A stretch of DNA of 15,123 nt, taken from an uncultured Porphyromonadaceae bacterium (lineage in GTDB: Bacteria > Bacteroidota > Bacteroidia > Bacteroidales > Muribaculaceae). Shown here in pieces: positions 5,204 through 11,797 of this stretch. The DNA lies in NCBI GenBank assembly GCA_900549445.1, contig UROS01000044.1, positions 1 through 15,123 on the forward strand, read 5' to 3'. A program made the translations under genes and the position numbers. The notes below the pieces were generated by a model. It was not told where the DNA came from. It did not search any database and saw nothing but the letters and a program-made list of their open reading frames with translations. The first letter of the stretch is position 1. Each line of letters begins with the position of its first letter.

Positions 5204-6541
5204 TCAGCCCTTTCGGTTGCGGGCGGCGGCGATGGCGGCGGCTTTGCCTATGCGTATAAAATCCAGTACGGGACGGCCTGACGGACATGCCCAGCTGCAA
5301 GAACCGCACTCTATGCAGTTGGCGATTTTCTGCTCCGCAGCATCCTCAAACCGACGCAAACGCGACAAGGTGCTCAGCAGATAAGGCTCGAGACCCATCG
5401 GGCAGGCGTCAACACACGCTCCGCAACGCACACACGGATACATGGCAGGACGGTTGGCGTGCTCCTCGCCGAGAAACATTATTCCGGAAGTGCCTTTTAC
5501 TATCGGCGTGTCGATCGTCACGGCGGCTTTTCCCATCATGGTTCCGCCCACAAGAATCTTACGCACCCGGTCGGAGATTTCGCCGGTCACTTCACTCATA
5601 ATTGTGCCGACGCTTACGCGGAAATTGCCGGTACGGTCGGAGGTGCGGAGGGTTATGACCCTGTCGGTAAGCGGTTCGCCATAAACCACGGCACGCTGCA
5701 CGGCCAATGCCGTCGCCACGTTCTGAACGATTGCTCCGGTTGAAACCGGAAGAGCACCTGACGGCACCTCACGGCCCGTCACGGCCTTTATCAGCTGTTT
5801 TTCACCTCCCTGCGGGTACTTGGTAACGAGAGTCATCACCTCGATATCGGGCATATCCTTAACCACGTCGGAGAGAGCCGCGATTGCCTCAGGTTTATTG
5901 TCTTCTACAGCTATCACGCCCCGGCCAACTCCGGCTGCGCGCATCAGCAGGCGCGTGCCCTCTACTATTTCCATGGGGCAGGCGCGCATTATGGCATCGT
6001 CGCAGGTGAGCCTCGTCTCGCATTCCGAGCCGTTTATAATAATCAGTTCCGGAGTCATGCCTGCGGGAGGCGACAACTTCACGTGGGTAGGGAAAGCTGC
6101 ACCTCCGAGCCCCACGATTCCGGCTTCACGGATAATTTCCTTTATTCTTTCGGCCGACAGCGCGGCGATTTCCTCACTGCTGCGCGGAGACGCAGGCGCA
6201 CGAAGAGATTCTGCATCGGAAATGCGATCCTCTTCGTCGCTCTGTATGAAAATAGCATCCGCAGGCATCCCCTGCGGGGTCTTGCACTTGTCGATTTTCA
6301 CCACCCGGCCCGAGATCGGAGTGTGGAGCGGCACCGACACGAATCCGCCCGCTTCAGCCACCATCTGGTGGCGTACCACGTGGTCGCCGGCCTTGACGAC
6401 GGGCACCGACGGCGCACCGAGATTCTGCCCGAGCGGAAGCACCACTGAGGCCGGGAGAGGAAGTCGGACTATGGGATAGTCGGCCGTAAGCTTGTTTTCG
6501 TCGGGATGTATGCCCCCGGGCTTAAACGTGTGCTTCTTCAT
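5204..6541 (-). CDS. rnfC: Rnf complex subunit C (electron transport complex RnfC/RsxC)
   Basis: RnfC is a peripheral iron-sulfur subunit of the Rnf complex, which couples ferredoxin:NAD electron transfer to ion pumping; it carries the NADH/FMN-type fold. From M1 at 6541 (445 aa) it shows KPGGIHP near 8-13, a lipoyl-like barrel near 40-85, GLGGAAFPTHVKL near 144-156 followed by INGSECETRLTCDD, then an SLBB-like region. Two ferredoxin motifs follow: C370/C373/C376/C380 and C409/C412/C415/C419. The frame is open up to 6697, but that extension runs inside rnfB and is not family-like. The 6541 start overlaps the rnfB end by 20 nt and follows AAAGAAGAAAA. The C-terminus is complete. The expected rnfD does not follow; REP hairpins and a RAYT do. 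Confidence 0.95.
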   Translation of the reverse strand: MKKHTFKPGGIHPDENKLTADYPIVRLPLPASVVLPLGQNLGAPSVPVVKAGDHVVRHQMVAEAGGFVSVPLHTPISGRVVKIDKCKTPQGMPADAIFIQSDEEDRISDAESLRAPASPRSSEEIAALSAERIKEIIREAGIVGLGGAAFPTHVKLSPPAGMTPELIIINGSECETRLTCDDAIMRACPMEIVEGTRLLMRAAGVGRGVIAVEDNKPEAIAALSDVVKDMPDIEVMTLVTKYPQGGEKQLIKAVTGREVPSGALPVSTGAIVQNVATALAVQRAVVYGEPLTDRVITLRTSDRTGNFRVSVGTIMSEVTGEISDRVRKILVGGTMMGKAAVTIDTPIVKGTSGIMFLGEEHANRPAMYPCVRCGACVDACPMGLEPYLLSTLSRLRRFEDAAEQKIANCIECGSCSWACPSGRPVLDFIRIGKAAAIAAARNRKG

Positions 6542-7361
6542 TTTTCTTCTTTGGCAGGGTTGACAGAATGGCGCCCGTAGGGCAGGCATCGACACATTTT
6601 CCGCAAAGGCGGCACTTCTCGCTGTCGATATACGCGAGATTTCCGGCGAGAGTAATGGCTTCGTGGGTACACTGTCGCAGACACTTGCCGCAGCCAATGC
6701 AGGCAGCCGCGCACTCCTTGCGCGCCACGCCGCCTCTTTCGGTGTTGGAGCATGCCACCCATACGCGCAGCCCGCGCGGGCCTTTAAGGCGCAACTCGAG
6801 CAGTCTGCGCGGACAGTTTTTCACACAGATTCCGCAACCGGTGCATTTGTCGGAATCGACAACAGGGAGTCCGGTAGCCGAATCCATATGGATGGCGTCG
6901 TAGGGACACACTGTAGTGCAGTCGCCGCAGCCCAGACAGCCGAACGGACAACTTGAGCCTCCGGCGCCGAGTGTAGCCTCGACGGCACACGATTTCGGGC
7001 CTTCGTAGCGGGCTCCCGGGGTGCGCGCAGCGCATGTGCCGTTACACTTCAGCACGGCTATGCGCGGTTTGTTTCCCGCGGGCGCGAGCCCTACAATGTC
7101 GGCAATCTGCTTCATCACCTCGTTGCCAGAGGCCGGGCACACGAGATTTGCAAGTGAGGAAGCCTTTACGCAGGCCGCGGAAAAACCACGGCAGCCGCTG
7201 TAGCCGCAGGCGCCGCAGTTGGCACCGGGAAGCAGCTCCTCGATTTCGTCGATGCGCGGATCTTCCTCAACCTTGAATTTGCGCGCCACAACGTAAAGCA
7301 CCGCGGCACCGAGAATTCCGATGCCTCCGAGCACAAGTATTGCTACCAGTATCGTATTCAT
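6522..7361 (-). CDS. rnfB: Rnf complex subunit B (ferredoxin-type, RnfB/RsxB)
   Basis: RnfB is the membrane-anchored ferredoxin-like subunit that takes electrons from ferredoxin in the Rnf complex. The 279-aa protein has one N-terminal membrane helix (about 4-26), then the Fe4S4 domain with C49/C52/C57/C75. Four ferredoxin-type cysteine quartets follow: C142/C145/C148/C152, C173/C176/C179/C183, C221/C224/C227/C231 and C250/C253/C256/C260. That is more than the two ferredoxin clusters of enterobacterial RsxB and resembles the longer RnfB of anaerobes. The start ATG overlaps the upstream rseC-like stop in ATGA, and the 3' end overlaps rnfC by 20 nt, so translation is probably coupled through the operon. 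Confidence 0.96.
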   Translation of the reverse strand: MNTILVAILVLGGIGILGAAVLYVVARKFKVEEDPRIDEIEELLPGANCGACGYSGCRGFSAACVKASSLANLVCPASGNEVMKQIADIVGLAPAGNKPRIAVLKCNGTCAARTPGARYEGPKSCAVEATLGAGGSSCPFGCLGCGDCTTVCPYDAIHMDSATGLPVVDSDKCTGCGICVKNCPRRLLELRLKGPRGLRVWVACSNTERGGVARKECAAACIGCGKCLRQCTHEAITLAGNLAYIDSEKCRLCGKCVDACPTGAILSTLPKKKNEEAHV

Positions 7362-7801
7362 TTCTGTTCAGACGGATCGATCGTTATTTTCCACTTAAGT
7401 TGCGAGGCGAGTCTGCGCCGGAAAAGAAACAGCAGGCCGTCGTACACAACCACGGCGCCCACCCCGGCTATAACCGCCCATATACCCCAGTCGAACGCAG
7501 CCCCTGTCAGCACGACAGCCACAAGGATGACGGTGGGGATTACGGTGAGCCACAGCGTGGAAATCAGAGTTGACTGAGGTGATGCGGTGACTGTTACCCT
7601 GTCGCCTCTGCGGAATAAATGCGCGTCGGGACACGGGTAAACCGTTATAAGCGAACTCTCGGCGGATTTTCCCGAGCAGATGGCCGAAATGGAACAACCG
7701 CCGCAGTTGCAGCTGTCGTCCTGAACCCTCACGGTAATCCGGCCGGGGCCTGTGTCCTCTACAATCCCTGCGTGGGTAACGCTGTCAGCGCTGTCGCTCA
7801 T
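7358..7801 (-). CDS. RseC/MucC-family membrane protein (SoxR-reducing system RseC-like)
   Basis: This 147-aa protein has an N-terminal cysteine cluster (C31, C33, C36, C42 in SCNCGGCSISAIC) and GDRVTV near 66-71. Two membrane helices follow at about 80-100 and 106-127, then a basic tail. This is the layout of the RseC/MucC family, which in Proteobacteria is linked to sigma-E control and to the Rsx/Rnf system that reduces SoxR. In Bacteroidetes the gene commonly precedes rnfB, as here, where its stop overlaps the rnfB start by 4 nt. A role in assembly or redox maintenance of Rnf is inferred from this context; no sigma-E function should be assumed. Confidence 0.85.
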   Translation of the reverse strand: MSDSADSVTHAGIVEDTGPGRITVRVQDDSCNCGGCSISAICSGKSAESSLITVYPCPDAHLFRRGDRVTVTASPQSTLISTLWLTVIPTVILVAVVLTGAAFDWGIWAVIAGVGAVVVYDGLLFLFRRRLASQLKWKITIDPSEQK

Positions 7802-8364
7802 GGCCGTACTTCGTAATAGGGTATGTCTACGAGCTTGAGGTTGAATACGAGGGTGGAAAATGGCTTGATGACGTAGATGCCGTTGCGCATGGAACCGGTG
7901 GATCCGTATGCCTGCTGGTAGGGGATCACAATCTGGGCGCTGTCGCCGACGTGCATCTGCATAAGCGCTATCGTCCAGCCCTGGATAACGTTGGAGGGCT
8001 GCAGCTGATAGACGCTGTCGGTGAGATTATACGACGAGTCGAAAGGCTCGCCGTCGTAAAGCCGGCCTATGTATTTCACCGAGCAGGTGGAATTGAACAG
8101 AGGCGTAAGGTTGCCGGCGGTGAGAGCGCGGTTGTTGAGATACCGGATAAGAATCTTGGCTCCGGGATCCCACGCGGGGGAGACGGTGGTATAGTATGTC
8201 GACACCGAGCCACCGTCCGTACGGTACTGCTGCTCTTCGAAGAATGTTTCGTTGAGCTTGCGCCAGTCGCTGTATTCCTCCCAGGTGGATTTGTTATCGT
8301 TTTTACACGAAATGACGGCAACCGCCACTGCGGCAATCATCATTATTCTGGAAAACAGTTTCAT
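7798..8364 (-). CDS. FKBP-type peptidyl-prolyl cis-trans isomerase lipoprotein
   Basis: This is a 188-aa predicted lipoprotein: a hydrophobic leader with AVISC places the lipidated cysteine at residue 20. A divergent FKBP domain occupies about 91-183, with VKYIGRLYDGEPFDSS (96-111), VIQGWTIALMQMHVGD (126-141), IPYQQAYG and a final strand FSTLVFNLKLVDI. FKBPs speed proline isomerisation during folding; this one would act in the periplasm, bound to a membrane. Residues 28-75 form an additional N-terminal region I cannot assign. The stop overlaps the rseC-like start in ATGA, and lemA lies 27 nt upstream. Similar FKBP lipoproteins (GldI-like) occur in gliding and type IX secreting Bacteroidetes, but that role is not supported here. 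Confidence 0.88.
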   Translation of the reverse strand: MKLFSRIMMIAAVAVAVISCKNDNKSTWEEYSDWRKLNETFFEEQQYRTDGGSVSTYYTTVSPAWDPGAKILIRYLNNRALTAGNLTPLFNSTCSVKYIGRLYDGEPFDSSYNLTDSVYQLQPSNVIQGWTIALMQMHVGDSAQIVIPYQQAYGSTGSMRNGIYVIKPFSTLVFNLKLVDIPYYEVRP

Positions 8365-8391
8365 TTTTTGGTATTACTCTGTGAGTGAATG

Positions 8392-8973
8392 TCAGAATTC
8401 CACCTTCGGGGCGCTCTGGGCGCTCTGATCGGCCTGGAACTGAGGTTGCTTCTCGAATCCGAACCAGCCGGCGTAGATGTTGGTGGGGAATTTCATGATC
8501 GACGTGTTGTAGTCGGCCACAACCTGAGTATAGCGTCCGCGCGCGGTAGCTATGCGGTTTTCAGTACCTTCGAGCTGCACCTGGAGGTCGCGGAAATTCT
8601 CGTTGGCCTTGAGGTCGGGATAGGCCTCGGTTACGGCAAGAAGCGACTTCAGAGCGCCGGTAAGGTTGTTCTGGGCTTCCTGAAAGCGCGCGAGGGTCTC
8701 TTCGTTGAGGTTGTCGGCGCTGATGTTGATCGATGTCGCTGCGGCGCGGGCCTGAGTCACTTTCTCAAGGGTGGCGCTTTCGTGGGCGGCGTAGCCCTTC
8801 ACGGTGCTGACGAGGTTTGGAATCAGATCGGCGCGGCGCTGATACTGGTTCTGAACCTCTGCCCACTGCTGCTCAACGTTCTGCTTTTTCTCAACAAGCG
8901 AGTTGTAGTTGCACGACGTGAACACCGGCAGCATCATTACAGCCATGATTATGGCGAGGAGGGTGCGTTTCAT
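8392..8973 (-). CDS. lemA: LemA family lipoprotein
   Basis: This 193-aa protein carries an N-terminal leader ending in PVFTSC, with likely lipidation at C21. The LemA helical-bundle domain follows, with QWAEVQNQYQRRADLIPNLV (36-55) and the later signature GTENRIATARGRYTQVVADYN, then KFPTNIYAGWFGF. LemA proteins are widespread membrane-associated helical proteins of unsettled function. Typical LemA proteins have a short N-terminal transmembrane helix; a lipobox variant is seen in Bacteroidales. The gene lies 23 nt downstream of glyS and 27 nt upstream of the FKBP gene, so it belongs to the same transcript. Confidence 0.93.
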   Translation of the reverse strand: MKRTLLAIIMAVMMLPVFTSCNYNSLVEKKQNVEQQWAEVQNQYQRRADLIPNLVSTVKGYAAHESATLEKVTQARAAATSINISADNLNEETLARFQEAQNNLTGALKSLLAVTEAYPDLKANENFRDLQVQLEGTENRIATARGRYTQVVADYNTSIMKFPTNIYAGWFGFEKQPQFQADQSAQSAPKVEF

Positions 8974-8996
8974 TTTGGAATTCTGTTTATAAGAGA

Positions 8997-10541
8997 TTAT
9001 TTGAGTTTGCGCAGGAGCGAAGTGAGGCTCACACGGTCGTGGATTATCTTATGGAGATCCTCGACCTTCACGCGGGTCTGCTCCATGGAGTCGCGCTCGC
9101 GCAGTGTCACGGTGTTGTCCTCGAGTGTCTGATGGTCTACGGTGATGCAGAAGGGCGTGCCGATAGCATCCTGACGGCGGTAGCGCTTGCCTATGGAGTC
9201 TTTCTCCTCGTAGTGGGTGGAGAAATCAAACTTGAGATCGTTGACGATTTCGCGGGCCTTGTCGGGAAGTCCGTCCTTGCGCACCAGGGGCATCACGGCG
9301 CATTTTACCGGTGCGAGCGGCGCGGGAAGATGGAGCACTACGCGGGAATCGCCTCCTTCGAGCTGCTGCTCTTCGTAGGAGGAGCAGAGAACGCTGAGGA
9401 ACATGCGGTCAACACCGATCGAGGTCTCGATGACGTAGGGAGTGTAGCTCTCGTTGAGTTCGGGGTCAAAATACTGAATCTTTTTGCCCGAGAATTTCTC
9501 ATGCTGCGAGAGATCGAAGTTGGTACGGGAATGTATGCCCTCAACCTCCTTGAATCCGAACGGCATTTCAAATTCGATGTCGGTGGCGGCGTTGGCGTAG
9601 TGGGCGAGCTTGTCATGGTCGTGGAAGCGGTATTTTGCATCGCCGAGTCCGAGTGCCTTATGCCACTGCAGACGGGTCTCCTTCCAGCGGTTGAACCATT
9701 CGAGTTCCTGACCGGGACGAACGAAGAACTGCATTTCCATCTGCTCGAACTCGCGCATGCGGAAAATAAACTGACGGGCCACAATCTCGTTGCGGAAAGC
9801 CTTGCCTATCTGCGCGATACCGAAAGGAATGCGCATACGGCCGGTCTTCTGCACGTTGAGGTAGTTGACGAAGATGCCCTGTGCGGTCTCCGGACGCAGA
9901 TACACGGTCATAGCGCCGTCGGCGGTAGAACCCATCTCGGTCTTGAACATGAGGTTGAACTGACGGACCTCCGTCCAGTTCTTTGTGCCCGATATGGGGC
10001 AGACTATTTCCTCGTCGATGATTATCTGGCGCAGACCGTCGAGGTCGTTGTCGTTCATCGCCTTGGCGAAACGCTCGTGGAGTGCGTCGCGCTTTGCCTG
10101 ATGCTCGAGCACACGGGGATTGGTGGCGCGGAACATAGCCTCGTCAAACGAATCGCCGAAGCGCTTGGCAGCCTTGGCTACCTCCTTCTCGATCTTCTCG
10201 TCCATCTTTGCGAGATGGTCCTCGATGAGCACGTCGGCACGGTAGCGCTTTTTCGAGTCGCGGTTGTCGATCAGAGGATCGTTGAAAGCGTCAACGTGGC
10301 CCGAAGCCTTCCAGATGGTCGGGTGCATGAAGATGGCGGAGTCGATGCCTACTATGTTCTCATGGAGGAGCGTCATGGCGTCCCACCAGTAGCGTTTGAT
10401 GTTGTTTTTCAGTTCAACGCCGTTCTGACCGTAGTCGTATACAGCGGAAAGGCCGTCGTAAATTTCGCTCGACTGGAACACGAAACCGTATTCCTTGGCA
10501 TGAGATACAATTTTCTTGAAGACTTCGTCTTGTGTAGCCAT
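8997..10541 (-). CDS. glyS: Glycyl-tRNA synthetase, dimeric type
   Basis: This enzyme charges tRNA-Gly with glycine. At 514 aa it is the alpha2 class II form (as in eukaryotes, archaea and Gram-positive bacteria), not the E. coli alpha/beta form. Visible motifs are LRPETAQG (215-222), class II motif 2 with FRNE (249-252) and RQFIFRMREFEQME (256-269), motif 3 GVDRMFLSVL (376-385), and a C-terminal anticodon-binding domain from about 410 on. The segment CPISGTKNW (181-189) stands where some relatives carry a CxxC zinc motif; here only one cysteine is present. The start at 10541 gives MATQDEVFKKIV, the expected N-terminus. It is the first gene of the operon leading to rnfC, read from the promoter at 10626-10656. 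Confidence 0.97.
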   Translation of the reverse strand: MATQDEVFKKIVSHAKEYGFVFQSSEIYDGLSAVYDYGQNGVELKNNIKRYWWDAMTLLHENIVGIDSAIFMHPTIWKASGHVDAFNDPLIDNRDSKKRYRADVLIEDHLAKMDEKIEKEVAKAAKRFGDSFDEAMFRATNPRVLEHQAKRDALHERFAKAMNDNDLDGLRQIIIDEEIVCPISGTKNWTEVRQFNLMFKTEMGSTADGAMTVYLRPETAQGIFVNYLNVQKTGRMRIPFGIAQIGKAFRNEIVARQFIFRMREFEQMEMQFFVRPGQELEWFNRWKETRLQWHKALGLGDAKYRFHDHDKLAHYANAATDIEFEMPFGFKEVEGIHSRTNFDLSQHEKFSGKKIQYFDPELNESYTPYVIETSIGVDRMFLSVLCSSYEEQQLEGGDSRVVLHLPAPLAPVKCAVMPLVRKDGLPDKAREIVNDLKFDFSTHYEEKDSIGKRYRRQDAIGTPFCITVDHQTLEDNTVTLRERDSMEQTRVKVEDLHKIIHDRVSLTSLLRKLK

Positions 10542-10625
10542 TTTGATATTTTTCTAAGTTTCTGATTATCAAATATTGATTGGCGCAGTGCATTACCCTT
10601 CGGCATCCCGCTCCATATTAGAGGG

Positions 10626-10656
10626 CAAAGTTAGCAAAAATTTCCCCAACCACAAA
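10626..10656 (-). promoter_or_regulatory. Bacteroidetes-type promoter for the glyS-rnfC operon
   Basis: On the minus strand, TTTG at 10656-10653 is followed by a 19-nt spacer and TAACTTTG at 10633-10626. This fits the Bacteroidetes primary sigma factor consensus (TTTG, 19-21 nt, TAnnTTTG) exactly. It leaves an untranslated leader of roughly 75-80 nt before the glyS ATG at 10541. The -33 box lies in the T-rich tail of the leuB terminator. No T-box or other riboswitch structure was recognised in the leader. Confidence 0.8.
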
Positions 10657-10699
10657 ATTAAATCCTGTATCCGCCATAACGGCTGGCGGATACAGGATT
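10651..10699 (-). terminator. Intrinsic terminator of the leu operon
   Basis: A perfect 16-bp stem, AATCCTGTATCCGCCA at 10661-10676 with its complement at 10684-10699, has a 7-nt loop. It lies 22 nt beyond the leuB stop. On the minus strand it is followed by TAATTTTGTG, a T-rich tail, so it should end the leuCD-cimA/leuA-leuB transcript. The inner stem is well paired, including its AT-rich outer end. Confidence 0.85.
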
Positions 10700-10721
10700 A
10701 TGGTTGAAAACGGGGAAGTTG

Positions 10722-11783
10722 TCAGGCCTTGCGGATGTAGTCGGTGATCCATGCGCCGACGGCTACGGTGCCGTAGCGGGGGGCTCCTTCTATCTGAATG
10801 TCGGGCGTACGGACGTTCCGGGCGAGCGATGCGTTGACCGCCTCGCGGATGAGCGCACCCTCCTCCGTGAGGTTGAAGTATTCGAAGAGCATGGCCACCG
10901 AGAGAATCTGCGCGAGAGGATTGGCTATGTCAAGTCCCTTTGCCTGAGGCCATGAGCCGTGGATTGGCTCGAACACGGGAGTCTTCTCGCCGGTGGAGGC
11001 GGAGGGGAGCAGACCCATCGAGCCGGAAATCACAGAGCCCTCGTCGGTAAGGATGTCGCCGAAAGTATTTTCGGTCACCATCACGTCGAAGAACCGCGGA
11101 TCCTGAATCATGCGCATGGCGGCGTTGTCAACATACATGAAATCGGTGGTTACGTCGGGGTATTCCAGCGCCATTTCCTGCGCCACCTTGCGCCAGAGGC
11201 GCGACGAAGCGAGCACGTTGGCTTTGTCTACTACCGTCAGGTGCTTGCGGCGGCGCCGGGCGTATTCATATGCCACGCGGAGAATCCTCTCCACTTCGGG
11301 ACGCGAGTAGGCGTTTGTATCGTAGGCATAATCGGAACCCTCTTTCTTCTCACCGAAATACATTCCGCCGGTTAGCTCGCGGATGCATACGAAATCAGCA
11401 CCCTCTACGATGTCTTTGCGCAGAGGCGACATGTGAAGGAGGCAGTCGAAGGTCTCTACTGGGCGGATGTTGGCGAAAAGACCGAGTTTTTTGCGCATGG
11501 CGAGCAGACCCTGTTCGGGGCGCACCTTGGCGTTGGGGTTGTTGTCGAATTTCGGATCACCCACGGCTGAGAACAGCACGGCGTCAGCCCAAAGGCAAGT
11601 CTGGAACGTTTCTTCGGGAAACGGGTCACCGACCTTGTCGATGGCGTCAGCGCCGCAGATGGCGGTGCGGTATTCCACCGTATGGTTGAATTTCTCGCAG
11701 ACGGCGGTCATAACGCTCACGCCCTGCGCTGATATTTCCGGTCCGATTCCGTCGCCCGGAAGTACTGCAATCTTGAAGTCCAT
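10722..11783 (-). CDS. leuB: 3-isopropylmalate dehydrogenase
   Basis: LeuB oxidatively decarboxylates 3-isopropylmalate to the leucine 2-oxo precursor using NAD, and can do the same with 3-methylmalate in the citramalate route. The 353-aa protein shows GDGIGPEI (10-17), substrate arginines in RKKLGLFANIRPVE (R97 and R107), RELTGGMYFG (R135, Y142), the catalytic lysine K187 in VVDKANVL, and metal-binding aspartates in FGDILTDEGS (D243, D247). The nucleotide-binding loop reads FEPIHGSWPQAKG instead of the commoner HGSAPDIAG; I believe this is a Bacteroidetes variant. It is the last gene of the operon, 14 nt after the preceding synthase gene, and is followed by a strong terminator. Confidence 0.97.
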   Translation of the reverse strand: MDFKIAVLPGDGIGPEISAQGVSVMTAVCEKFNHTVEYRTAICGADAIDKVGDPFPEETFQTCLWADAVLFSAVGDPKFDNNPNAKVRPEQGLLAMRKKLGLFANIRPVETFDCLLHMSPLRKDIVEGADFVCIRELTGGMYFGEKKEGSDYAYDTNAYSRPEVERILRVAYEYARRRRKHLTVVDKANVLASSRLWRKVAQEMALEYPDVTTDFMYVDNAAMRMIQDPRFFDVMVTENTFGDILTDEGSVISGSMGLLPSASTGEKTPVFEPIHGSWPQAKGLDIANPLAQILSVAMLFEYFNLTEEGALIREAVNASLARNVRTPDIQIEGAPRYGTVAVGAWITDYIRKA

Positions 11784-11797
11784 ATATTTTTATATCA

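Noticed and set aside
5204..6697. 497-aa long form of RnfC starting at 6697
   Set aside because: The extra 52 residues are read from rnfB coding sequence in another frame and do not resemble RnfC N-termini; the ATG at 6541 gives the expected MKKHTFKPGGIHP.
9039..10565. 508-codon plus-strand open frame
   Set aside because: Antisense to glyS over almost its whole length, low-complexity composition rich in V, G, L and E, no recognisable domain.
10542..10625. T-box riboswitch in the glyS leader
   Set aside because: The leader is only about 80 nt, with no T-box consensus (TGGxACC) or specifier stem seen; T-boxes are mainly a Firmicutes feature.
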